DNA from: an uncultured Desulfovibrio sp.
GTDB taxonomy: Bacteria > Desulfobacterota > Desulfovibrionia > Desulfovibrionales > Desulfovibrionaceae
Direction of reading: 5' to 3'
Assembly: GCA_913063155.1 (NCBI GenBank)
Contig: CAJXYU010000001.1
Coordinates: 620,001 to 684,000, forward strand
DNA: 64,000 bases
Shown: piece by piece, positions 26,034-33,979 of the stretch
How positions within the stretch are numbered: position 1 is the first letter of the stretch
How the letters are laid out: each line of letters opens with the position of its first letter
Notes under the pieces: model-generated
The model's database searches: none
Told to the model about the DNA's origin: nothing
The model's input: only the letters and a program-made list of their open reading frames with translations
Position numbers and translations under genes: made by a program

Positions 26034-28556
26034 ATGCCATCCACCTCCGAATATACCCCGGTCACAAAAAAATCCATTTACTCCTGGGTATTTTACAAAA
26101 ATACACACTTACAGCTCCTGGTTGTAGGCATCATCCTGGTCACCGTGGCCCTGCGCCTCATCCCGCTGGAGATGTCCAAACGCATCATCAACGAAGCCGT
26201 GGGAATGCGTGACCTGCACAGGCTCTACCTGTATTGCGGCATCTACATCGTCAGCGTCGTTCTGGCCAGCGTACTCAAGATGGTCATCAACCTGCTGCAA
26301 AACTTCATCGGGGAACGCACTCTCAAAGTCCTGCGCGAGCGGCTCTATGCCCATGCATTATCCTTACCGCTGAATTTCTACCGCAAAACTTCGCCCGGCC
26401 AAGTCATCTCCTACATGATTACGGAAATGATTCCCGTGGCCAACTTCATCGGCTCGGCTGTGGCCGTCCCGGCAGTCAGCCTGCTCACCTTTCTGGCCTA
26501 TTTCATCTACCTCTTCTACCTGAACCCATATCTGAGTCTCATGGCCGTGGCCATCTACACGGCGGAGGTATTTGTCATCCCGCCCATTCAAAAAAAATTC
26601 AACAAGGCCAATCGGGAACGCATCGACAACACTCAAAAGGTTTCCGGAATCATCGGCGAGGCTATCTCGGGGGTGCATGAAGTCCACTCCAACGCCTCCA
26701 TTCCTCTGGAGCGCAACAGATACCGCAGAGCGCTGCAGAAACTGTACAGGTCCACCCTGGTCATGAACGCCTACAAATACGGCATCAAGTTTTCCAACAA
26801 TTTTTTCCAGAGCCTGGGACCGTTTTCCCTGCTGCTCATCGGCGGTTACCTGACCATCAAAGGACGCTTCGACCTCGGTGCGCTCTTCGCTTTCCAAGCG
26901 GCCTATGACAAGCTCTATCAGCCATGGAAGGATCTCATGGAATTCTGGCAGATCTACATTGACAGTTCGGTACGCTACAAGCAGGTCATGGACGCCTTCG
27001 ACATAGAACCCGACCACGAACTGGAAGCCAAAGGCAGGGCCCCTTATCATCTGGACGGCGACATTTCGGTCAGACATCTTACCTATGCGGTGGGCAGCAA
27101 CATAAAGCTCCTGGACGACGTTTCCCTCGAGATCGGGGAAGGAGAACACGTGGCTCTGGTCGGTTTTTCAGGCAGCGGCAAATCCACCCTGGCTCTTTGC
27201 ATCGCCCAGCTCTACAAGTACACGGGCGGCAGTGTGCGGATTGGCGGCCATGAGGTGGCGGAGCTGTCAAAACAGGATATGGCCCACAACCTGGGCATGG
27301 TGGCCCAGCACCCCTTCATTTTCAACGGGACGGTCTGGGACAATCTCATGTACTCCTGCGACGCCCTGACCTTACAGGGAGGAGGTTGCGCCCGGAATGG
27401 CCGCCCTCCGACTCTGGACAAGGTCATCGAAGTCGCCCAACAGGTGGGACTGTTTCTGGACGTGCTCAGCTTCGGTCTGCGTTCCACCATCGAACCGGAT
27501 GAATATCCGGACCTGGCGAAGGCCATCATCCATGCCCGCCATGAATTCAAGGCGGAACACGGACAGGATCTCGCCAATGACATCGAGATCTATACTCACG
27601 ACTCCTATGTCTACTACGGCAGTGTGGCCGCCAACATCATCACAGGCGCACCGCTCAAGGACAATTACAATGCGGCACCCCTGCACGAATGGCCCTTGTT
27701 CAAGGATTTTCTCGTACGCCAGGAACTCATGAACCCGTTGGTCGAACTCGGCACGACTTTGACCCGACGTGTGGTGGATATCTTCAGTTCCATCGGCGAC
27801 GTGCCAGAAGAACTCTACAAGGAAAGCCCCATCAGGCAGGAGGACTTCGAACAATACAAATCCATTGCCGACCATCTGGAACGCGGCTTGAAACCCACAG
27901 AAGAAGAAGTCGCCCTGCTCCTTAAACTGGCTCTGAACTGTATTCCCGGTGTACACAAATTAGGCAGCATTAGTGACGAACTGGCCCGCATGATCGTGGA
28001 AGCACGAACCCCCTTCCGCAAAATGATGCAGGAGCGCGACCCCCTTGCCTTCGCATTTCTCGACGAGGACGAGTACATGCGCGGCCGCAGCATCCAGGAC
28101 AACATCGTCTTCGGGCGAGTCAAACCGGACAGCGCAGGCGCCGAGGAACGCATCAACCAAGGCATCATGCAGCTGCTGATCATGGAAGGCGTACTAGAGC
28201 AGGTGGTGGAAATGGGATTCCACTTCGAAGTGGGCAGTATGGGCGATCGCCTTTCGGGCGGTCAGCGGCAGAAAATCGCCCTGGCCAGAATATTCCTCAA
28301 GACCCCGCACATCGTCATACTGGACGAGGCCACGGCAGCCCTGGACAATGCTTCCCAAAAGAGAGTCCAGAGCGTCATCACCCGAAAATGGAAAGGAATC
28401 AACACGGTGGTGGCGGTCATCCACAGGCTGGACATGCTGGTGCATTACGACAGGGTCGCGGTGCTTAAAGCCGGCAAAATCATAGAACAAGGCACGTACG
28501 AGCAACTTATCGACAAAAAAGGAGCACTCTATGAGCTCGTTTACGGAAAACAATAG
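26034..28556 (+). CDS. ABC exporter half-transporter with greatly expanded nucleotide-binding domain
   Basis: This 840-residue protein has an N-terminal six-helix type-IV exporter membrane domain (about 25-320), with 'LPLNFYRKTSPGQVISYM' typical of that fold. The ATPase follows: Walker A 'GFSGSGKST' near 377, Q-loop Gln425, signature 'LSGGQ' at 740-744 and Walker B 'IVILDEATAALD'. Normally about 55 residues separate Q-loop and signature; here 315 do. The extra part contains two further copies of the post-Q-loop motif (G432, G529 and G684 in 'FNGTVWDNL', 'YYGSVAANI' and 'RGRSIQDNI'). No stops interrupt it and codon use is ordinary, so it is not a frameshift. The substrate is unknown. Confidence 0.85.
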   Translation: MPSTSEYTPVTKKSIYSWVFYKNTHLQLLVVGIILVTVALRLIPLEMSKRIINEAVGMRDLHRLYLYCGIYIVSVVLASVLKMVINLLQNFIGERTLKVLRERLYAHALSLPLNFYRKTSPGQVISYMITEMIPVANFIGSAVAVPAVSLLTFLAYFIYLFYLNPYLSLMAVAIYTAEVFVIPPIQKKFNKANRERIDNTQKVSGIIGEAISGVHEVHSNASIPLERNRYRRALQKLYRSTLVMNAYKYGIKFSNNFFQSLGPFSLLLIGGYLTIKGRFDLGALFAFQAAYDKLYQPWKDLMEFWQIYIDSSVRYKQVMDAFDIEPDHELEAKGRAPYHLDGDISVRHLTYAVGSNIKLLDDVSLEIGEGEHVALVGFSGSGKSTLALCIAQLYKYTGGSVRIGGHEVAELSKQDMAHNLGMVAQHPFIFNGTVWDNLMYSCDALTLQGGGCARNGRPPTLDKVIEVAQQVGLFLDVLSFGLRSTIEPDEYPDLAKAIIHARHEFKAEHGQDLANDIEIYTHDSYVYYGSVAANIITGAPLKDNYNAAPLHEWPLFKDFLVRQELMNPLVELGTTLTRRVVDIFSSIGDVPEELYKESPIRQEDFEQYKSIADHLERGLKPTEEEVALLLKLALNCIPGVHKLGSISDELARMIVEARTPFRKMMQERDPLAFAFLDEDEYMRGRSIQDNIVFGRVKPDSAGAEERINQGIMQLLIMEGVLEQVVEMGFHFEVGSMGDRLSGGQRQKIALARIFLKTPHIVILDEATAALDNASQKRVQSVITRKWKGINTVVAVIHRLDMLVHYDRVAVLKAGKIIEQGTYEQLIDKKGALYELVYGKQ

Positions 28557-29052
28557 CCAGCTATGCTGCGAACACGACAGGATCATGGATATCCTGCGGT
28601 CCATTCCCCATTTCAGCGAGTTGCAAGTGGATTCCCTCAAGGTCATGGCGCTTGTCTGCAACCACATGAATTATCAGCCCGGGGCCAATGTTTTCGGAGC
28701 CGGAGACATCGACAACAAGGCATACTACATTGTCGAGGGAACCGCCGAAGTCATCCGGGCCACCGACCAGGGTGAAGTCGTCGTCGGCGCCTTTGCGCAG
28801 GGGGCCTTTATCGGCGCACTCGCTCTGCTGTCCGATGTGAAACGCCTCTTTTTCCTTCGCGCCAAAACTCCGCTCAAATGCCTGATCATCCCGCGAAAAA
28901 AATTAAGCCAGACCCTTGGACAGTCCGGTAACGGCTTCCAGGTGTTTCTAAAAAGCATCGCCGCCAGCATTGTAGCCTGGGAAGAAGTCCAGCTCCGTTC
29001 CGGAACAAGCATCAAGAGCAGCCCGGGAGGCGCAGGTGTGAGCCTGCTCTGA
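28531..29052 (+). CDS. Cyclic nucleotide-binding domain protein
   Basis: This 173-residue protein is a cNMP-binding (Crp-type beta-roll) domain: 'IPHFSELQVDSLKVMALVC', 'YYIVEGTAEVIRATDQGEVV' and 'GAFIGALALLSDVKR'. The usual phosphate-binding 'RSA' is replaced by 'KRLFFLRAKT', so ligand binding may be altered. There is no DNA-binding HTH behind it, only a helical tail. It overlaps the ABC transporter gene by 26 bases and has AAGGAG at good spacing, so translation is coupled. It likely regulates the transporter post-translationally. Confidence 0.85.
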   Translation: MSSFTENNSQLCCEHDRIMDILRSIPHFSELQVDSLKVMALVCNHMNYQPGANVFGAGDIDNKAYYIVEGTAEVIRATDQGEVVVGAFAQGAFIGALALLSDVKRLFFLRAKTPLKCLIIPRKKLSQTLGQSGNGFQVFLKSIAASIVAWEEVQLRSGTSIKSSPGGAGVSLL

Positions 29053-29180
29053 GCCATCTCCCGTCTCCAGGGGGGCTTCTCGCCCATACTGCGACGAAAT
29101 TGCATTTTGTTGCGGTTTCAAATAGTGGTGCGGGCTCGAGGCCCATGGAGCCGGAAACACGCCAACCCAGGAGATGAAAA

Positions 29181-29516
29181 ATGCAGGAACCAGCAGAAAA
29201 AGCCGTTGAACTGTTTCGACATATGAACAAGCATCGCCGAGACATCTTCAAGGCGTACCAGAGTTTTACTTCGGCCATCAAAAAAGGCAGCTCCATCGAG
29301 GGGAAATACCAAAGTCTGATTCTCATTGCCTGTTCCATTCTTTCCCAGTGCGACATGTGCATTTCCCTGCACGTCCAGAATGCAGCCACCCAAGGGGCTT
29401 CCAGAGACGAAATCATTGATGCAGGCTTGCTGGCAGTGGCCATGGGCGGTTCGCCCAAGATGATGTATATGAAGTACGTCTATGAAGAGGTGGAAAAACT
29501 CTTTGAGGACGACTAG
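29181..29516 (+). CDS. AhpD/carboxymuconolactone decarboxylase-like protein
   Basis: This 111-residue protein belongs to the CMD/AhpD family. The redox pair is 'SQCDMCISLHVQNAATQGAS', a CxxC followed by the family histidine. Stand-alone members act as peroxidase-like or thiol-disulfide proteins, usually as hexamers. AGGAG precedes the ATG. It lies 128 bases behind the cyclic-nucleotide-binding gene and may share its transcript. A weak hairpin follows. Confidence 0.88.
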   Translation: MQEPAEKAVELFRHMNKHRRDIFKAYQSFTSAIKKGSSIEGKYQSLILIACSILSQCDMCISLHVQNAATQGASRDEIIDAGLLAVAMGGSPKMMYMKYVYEEVEKLFEDD

Positions 29517-29657
29517 ACCAAAATTTTTTCCAGGGGAGGGACGGCGTGTTCTTCCATAAGACTGCCCTCTCCTCTTCACACCTCCTTGGCGGCTGCCTTT
29601 CGCATACCGAACACATAAAAAAACGACCATGGTCCATTAACAGCCATCTTCCCCGAA

Positions 29658-29683
29658 CCGCCTTCTGCCGAAGGTGGCGTTTT
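29658..29683 (+). terminator. Weak terminator after the AhpD-like gene
   Basis: An 8-bp stem with one G.T pair (29658-29665 with 29670-29677) and a TGCC loop is followed by CGTTTTG. The T-run is short, so read-through into era is possible. Confidence 0.4.
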
Positions 29684-29739
29684 GAGGCTTGTCAGGCTAC
29701 AACGCTTACAACGAAGTAAACCTCAACAGACATAAAAAT

Positions 29740-30654
29740 ATGAATACACATAAATTCGGCATGGTGGCGCTCATCGGTCCGCCCAACGCAGGCAAAAGCA
29801 CCCTGATGAACCAATTTCTCGGCCAGAAGGTGGCCATTGTCTCTCCGCGCCCGCAGACCACCCGCAACCGCATCAGCGGTATCCTGAGCTCCGACGAGGC
29901 CCAGGTGGTCTTTCTGGACACCCCGGGCATTCACCGACTGCGGGGCAAAATGAACAGATTTCTGCTGGAATCCGCTTGGAATGCTTTGGCCAGTTGTGAC
30001 ATCGTCACGGTCATGATCGATGCGGCCCTGTACTCCTCAAAACCGCATCTGATGGAAAAGGAGATCGCACCGTTGGTCAAGCCGGTGGCCAAAACCGGCC
30101 GTCCAATACTGGTGGCCGTCAACAAGGTGGACCGGGTCAAGGACAAGCCCGCTTTGCTGCCAGTGCTGGAAAAGGCCAACGAGCTCTGGCCCGATGCGGA
30201 AATATTTCCAGTCTCCGCTCTCAAGGGAGAGGGCACCCAGCCGCTGTTGAACAAAATTCTGGAAATGATCCCCGAAGGCCCGCCCATGTTCCCGGAAGAC
30301 CAGATATCCACTGTGCCCTTGCGCTTCATGGTCTCGGAAACCATCCGGGAAAAACTCTTCCTGTCTCTACGCCAGGAGCTGCCCTACGGAACGGCCGTGG
30401 AAATCGAACTCTGGGAAGAAGACCACAAATCAGGCAGAGTGAACATCTCGGCCGTGATCTATACTTCCAAGAAAAACCACAAGGGGATGATCATAGGCAA
30501 GCAGGGAGCGAATCTCAAAGACATCGGCTCCAGGGCGCGCAGGGAAATCCAGGAAATGCTCGATTGCAGGGTGCATCTGGAACTGTGGGTCAAGGTCCGT
30601 GACGGTTGGACCGAGGACCCGGGTTTCCTCAGAACGATGGGGCTCGGAGAATAG
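29740..30654 (+). CDS. era: Ribosome-assembly GTPase Era
   Basis: This 304-residue protein has all GTPase motifs: G1 'GPPNAGKST', G2 'RPQTTRNRISG', G3 'DTPGIH', G4 'NKVD' and G5 'SALKG'. A C-terminal KH domain follows ('KGMIIGKQGANLKDIG'). Era binds the 3' end of 16S rRNA in 30S maturation and is membrane-associated. The best start is the ATG at 29740; an ATG at 29689 adds 17 unrelated residues. Neither has a strong ribosome site. It ends in a strong bidirectional terminator. Confidence 0.95.
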   Translation: MNTHKFGMVALIGPPNAGKSTLMNQFLGQKVAIVSPRPQTTRNRISGILSSDEAQVVFLDTPGIHRLRGKMNRFLLESAWNALASCDIVTVMIDAALYSSKPHLMEKEIAPLVKPVAKTGRPILVAVNKVDRVKDKPALLPVLEKANELWPDAEIFPVSALKGEGTQPLLNKILEMIPEGPPMFPEDQISTVPLRFMVSETIREKLFLSLRQELPYGTAVEIELWEEDHKSGRVNISAVIYTSKKNHKGMIIGKQGANLKDIGSRARREIQEMLDCRVHLELWVKVRDGWTEDPGFLRTMGLGE

Positions 30655-30657
30655 GAC

Positions 30658-30690
30658 AAAAAAAACGGCCGGTTCTTCCGGCCGTTTTAC
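30658..30690. terminator. Bidirectional terminator between era and the FlgM-like gene
   Basis: An 11-bp stem (30662-30672 with 30678-30688) with a TTCTT loop is flanked by A-rich and T-rich tracts. The stop codon of the FlgM-like gene lies inside the right arm. Confidence 0.9.
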
Positions 30691-30905
30691 ATTCCACGAT
30701 CAAGCGCTGATGTCAGGAGGCGGGCGATGTCCTTGATGTCCGGCTTGTAAAGCCCGTCCCGGATTTGCTCCTTGAGGGCGTTGAGCTTTCGGGCCCGCTC
30801 CTCCGAAGTGGACGAAGCCGCTTTTTCAGGAGCCTCTCTCCTCAGCTCCCGCTCAAAGCAGATCGTATCAAGAGCCTGATCCAGGCCATCCCATTTTTCG
30901 TTCAC
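30687..30905 (-). CDS. FlgM-like anti-sigma-28 domain protein
   Basis: The protein has 72 residues from the GTG at 30905, which has GGAG at a 7-base spacing; a GTG at 30923 lacks one. The C-terminal half ('ALKEQIRDGLYKPD' then 'IARLLTSALDRG') matches the conserved helix of FlgM, which binds and inhibits the flagellar sigma factor FliA. FlgM normally sits next to flgA or flgN; this gene stands alone, though flgE lies 3 kb away. The match is short, so another small helical protein is possible. Confidence 0.6.
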   Translation of the reverse strand: MNEKWDGLDQALDTICFERELRREAPEKAASSTSEERARKLNALKEQIRDGLYKPDIKDIARLLTSALDRGM

Positions 30906-31192
30906 TTGCTCTCTCCGTTCCACCTCTTATCGGGAAGGGCGCGAAGCCCCTCCCGGTTCTCCCTTTCCCCGCAACGGCGCCTCCATGTCAGGGACACGAA
31001 ATACCGGCGTTGCCGGAATACGCGGATTGTCTCCGGCTTTGCCGGCCGCGCTTGACTCTCTTATCGGAAGGTTGGCCGGTTTGCTTAGGGCACACAGTCC
31101 CTATTTGCAAAGCATCCATCCAATTATTTGATTTTTAAGTCGATATTTTTCATTCTCTTTGAAGTTGCCTGTTTCCCGTAGCCGAAACAAGC
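30906..31192. repeat. Intergenic region with three small hairpins and a direct repeat
   Basis: Three short stem-loops lie close together: GGGC-GCGAA-GCCC inside a longer stem at 30931-30955, CCGGC-GTT-GCCGG at 31004-31016 and CCGGC-TTT-GCCGG at 31033-31045. The sequence CTCTTATCGGGAAGG at 30924-30938 recurs at 31058-31071 with one base missing. The layout resembles REP-type clusters. I see no gene in the rest of the stretch. Confidence 0.5.
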
Positions 31193-31220
31193 ATGACAAA
31201 ACCAACTTTCTCGGTATATA
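31193..31220 (+). promoter_or_regulatory. Possible promoter of the glycosyltransferase-TPR gene
   Basis: ATGACA (31193-31198) and TATATA (31215-31220) are 16 bases apart, 37 bases ahead of the start codon. The -35 differs from TTGACA at two positions. Confidence 0.4.
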
Positions 31221-31256
31221 CCAATCAGACTTTGAAAACCTTTCCAAAGGGCCGGA

Positions 31257-32927
31257 ATGCAACTCAACTCCATTTGCTGTATTGACTGTCGTCCCGACAT
31301 AGTCGCCTCATTTCGGAAGCTGGTACCCCAGGTCATGGACCTGAGACCCGGCTTGCACGATTATCACTTTGATCTGCCCAGCGCCTTGCAAGACACCGGT
31401 TTCCGACCGGACGCCATTATTCAGCACGAAAATCTGACGCGCAGGGTGCTTGTATCCGGCCTCGACATCTATGATTGCCCAAAACTCTACTGGGGGTTGG
31501 ACCCCCATCTGAACGCGCATTGGCAGTCCGCCTATGCACGGCTCTTCGACATGACCTGCTCAACTCAAAAACGATGCATCACCGCCCTCAAGAGCCGAGG
31601 AGCCGCCGACGTGCGCTGGCTCCCATGGTTCGCTCCGGAAGGGCGATGGCTGCCTTGGAGCAAACGAAACCACAAGATTGCATTCGTGGGCAGAATAACG
31701 CCACAGCGCCCGGCCCGAAAATGGATGGTGGCACTTCTGGAAAACAAATTCCGAGCGGCAACCCCCGCCATCAGGGACGGCCTGCCCTATCCCGAAATGC
31801 TTTCCCTGTACCGAGATTCCATGCTGGCCCCCAACGAAACCATCTTCCATGAAACCAATCTCCGGCTTTTTGAAGCGGCCTCCTGTGGATGCTTGGTTCT
31901 CAACCCGGACACGGGTGAAGAAATGGAAGGCTTGTTCGTCCCCGGCAAGGAAGTGGAACTATTCGACACCATCACGGACCTGCAGGCACTACTCACACGC
32001 CACCTGGCGAACACACGTACGGCACAGGCCATGGGCAGGGCCGCATTCGAAAGGACTCAGGCCGAGCACCTCATCACCCATCGGGTGGAACAGCTGCATG
32101 CCTATATACAGGATACCGGTTCCCACGCGGCCAAAGGCAAGGACAATGAAAAATGGTTCTGGTTAAGCGCCTTCGCCCTTCTTGAGGCCGGGTTATGCGG
32201 CATTGCGGCAGGTACAGTACTGAGCGAGGTGGGCAAACTGAAACAGGACCCGGATGTGACCACCACCTTGCTCAAAGCCCAAGGCATGGCGAACAACCCG
32301 CAGGAAGCACTGAACAACCTCCAGGCCCTCCTGGCGGGCCGGGTGCACGAACAAAGCCAGGACGTCAATCTGGCGGGGAGTATGCTGGCGCTGAAAATGG
32401 GACGGGAGCAGCCCTTTTGGGATTGCGCCAAGGCCTTCTGGTACCGGCACCTGCAGGCCAAGGGAGTCCGCATGCCACGCCCTCCCCATGATACACTGCA
32501 GCTGCGGCTGTTCTGGGCCAAAGAGCTTCGCAAAGAAGGCACGATTCTCAGGGCGGGCTTTCCTTTTGACGCGTCCCGCCACCTTCCAGCCACAGCCGTG
32601 GAATGCCTCATGGCGGTACTGCACGAGGAACCGCAACACCTGGAGACCCTCAAGCTCATGGAAACCATGACCAGAGACATCCGGGGCCTGGAGCAGACCC
32701 GGGTGGGTTATCTCTCCATATTGACGCTTTTCGAACGCAATGACTGGCGAATGGGCCTGGAACTGGCCATTGCGAACCTGCGGGCCTTCCGATTGGATCA
32801 GGGATTGGAGGAACTGGCCATCGCCCGCTCGCTGGCGCAGAAACAAGGGCAACTCGTTCACTTCACCCGCGCCCTCAAGGCCAGAGACCGGATGGGGCAG
32901 TTGCAAAAAATCCTGGAGAAGGCCTAG
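31257..32927 (+). CDS. Glycosyltransferase (CgeB/GT1-like) with C-terminal helical repeats
   Basis: The protein has 556 residues. The first 290 look like a CgeB-type glycosyltransferase: 'KLYWGLDPHLN', 'WLPWFAPEGRW', 'HKIAFVGRI' and the donor-site 'NLRLFEAASCGCLVLNPDTG' then 'VPGKEVELFD'. The remaining 260 residues are helical and TPR-like ('AMANNPQEALNNLQALLAG'-type stretches), probably for protein binding. Proteins of this build in Desulfovibrio often lie near flagellar genes and may modify flagellin or surface polymers; that is inference. Its stop codon shares the four bases CTAG with the stop of the convergent gene. Confidence 0.75.
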   Translation: MQLNSICCIDCRPDIVASFRKLVPQVMDLRPGLHDYHFDLPSALQDTGFRPDAIIQHENLTRRVLVSGLDIYDCPKLYWGLDPHLNAHWQSAYARLFDMTCSTQKRCITALKSRGAADVRWLPWFAPEGRWLPWSKRNHKIAFVGRITPQRPARKWMVALLENKFRAATPAIRDGLPYPEMLSLYRDSMLAPNETIFHETNLRLFEAASCGCLVLNPDTGEEMEGLFVPGKEVELFDTITDLQALLTRHLANTRTAQAMGRAAFERTQAEHLITHRVEQLHAYIQDTGSHAAKGKDNEKWFWLSAFALLEAGLCGIAAGTVLSEVGKLKQDPDVTTTLLKAQGMANNPQEALNNLQALLAGRVHEQSQDVNLAGSMLALKMGREQPFWDCAKAFWYRHLQAKGVRMPRPPHDTLQLRLFWAKELRKEGTILRAGFPFDASRHLPATAVECLMAVLHEEPQHLETLKLMETMTRDIRGLEQTRVGYLSILTLFERNDWRMGLELAIANLRAFRLDQGLEELAIARSLAQKQGQLVHFTRALKARDRMGQLQKILEKA

Positions 32928-33793
32928 CTGTATCGCTGTACGTTTTCCCGGCACTGCGCCGCAAAGGGATGGTCAAAGCCCACAGCCTTTTCCATAACCC
33001 GCGCGGCGCGCTCCCAATACGTCACGGCCTGCGCGCTTTCGCCCTTGGCCAGCATGGTATAGGCCAGTCCATCCAGAGCGGGAGCCAACATGGGATTGTC
33101 AGCGGTGTAGATTTCCTCCCGCAGGGCGATGCAGGCCCGGTATTCACGCTCTGCGCCATCCACATCCCCTCCAGCGAGCCGAATCATGCCGAGCCCTTCG
33201 TAATCCGCGCCGATATCGGGATGCTTTTCCCCTTTGACATCAACATCCACCAAAAGAGCCGCCTCAAGATAACGAGCAGCGTCTTCATACCGTTCCTGCT
33301 GAAAAAGGAAAAAACCGGCCTGATGCAGAACCCTGTTGGCCGCGGCCGAACGGACACCCTCTCGGACCAGTTCATGGCATGCCGCCACATGGGGCATAAG
33401 CGGTTCCGCCGCATACCAGTTCCCGGGCTCTGCGTCGGGAAGACTCAGGTTGAGCACATAGCATGCCCGCGCCGCCCATTCGAGCCTCTCTTCCGCTGAC
33501 AATGCGTCCAGGACGGCTTGGCGCACCTCAGCCGGAATACTGAACGTCTGGGACTCTGTGTCACTTTTTGCCAGTCCTGCACTGAAAAGCGGCTCCAAGG
33601 TGGCCGCCACGGCAAAGACCGCCGCCGCAGGGTTGAGCAAAGCGGGGCTATGCATGCCCCCTTCCACATGCAGGGCAAACTCCGTGGGCAAAGGAGCGTC
33701 CGCAAGAAAAGCTCCCATGCACAGAACCTCTGCGGCCATGGGGGCTTCTTTCCTCAACTGTTCGAGGGTGGGCCATATGTCTTCACCAAGCAT
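32924..33793 (-). CDS. TPR-repeat protein
   Basis: This 289-residue protein opens with a helical domain ('LEQLRKEAPMAAEVLCMGAF'), resembling the C-terminal part of NB-ARC-type proteins. Kinesin-light-chain-like TPRs follow from about 150 ('AGFFLFQQERYEDAARYLEA', 'GLGMIRLAGGDVDGAEREYR', 'GLAYTMLAKGESAQAVTYWE'). There is no ATPase domain, signal peptide or membrane helix. It is probably a soluble scaffold protein. AAGGAG precedes the ATG. It could interact with the convergent glycosyltransferase, but the only evidence is proximity. Confidence 0.75.
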   Translation of the reverse strand: MLGEDIWPTLEQLRKEAPMAAEVLCMGAFLADAPLPTEFALHVEGGMHSPALLNPAAAVFAVAATLEPLFSAGLAKSDTESQTFSIPAEVRQAVLDALSAEERLEWAARACYVLNLSLPDAEPGNWYAAEPLMPHVAACHELVREGVRSAAANRVLHQAGFFLFQQERYEDAARYLEAALLVDVDVKGEKHPDIGADYEGLGMIRLAGGDVDGAEREYRACIALREEIYTADNPMLAPALDGLAYTMLAKGESAQAVTYWERAARVMEKAVGFDHPFAAQCRENVQRYS

Positions 33794-33925
33794 GTGCGCT
33801 CCTTTTTTTATCAGCTTTGCTCCTACCCGGAATTGGACGGCAAGACAACAACCCGTTCCTGCAGGAGAAATGCTGTCGTATAGTTATTGTTAACTTATCA
33901 TTTTTATCTTTTTGAATTAAATACA

Positions 33926-33957
33926 AAAAAGGCCGTCGATTTTCCGACGGCCTTTCA
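33926..33957. terminator. Bidirectional terminator downstream of flgE
   Basis: A 10-bp or longer stem (AAAGGCCGTCG with CGACGGCCTTT) around a short T-rich loop ends in an A-tract on one side and CTTTCATTT on the other. On the minus strand it ends in CCTTTTTTG and suits flgE. Confidence 0.9.
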
Positions 33958-33979
33958 TTTTGTTCACGAAAAAACGCTT

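Noticed and set aside
30923-30932. A CCCGATAA sequence like the -10 of a sigma-28 promoter ahead of the FlgM-like gene
   Set aside because: No TAAA-type -35 lies 15 bases upstream, and the same sequence recurs nearby as part of a repeat.
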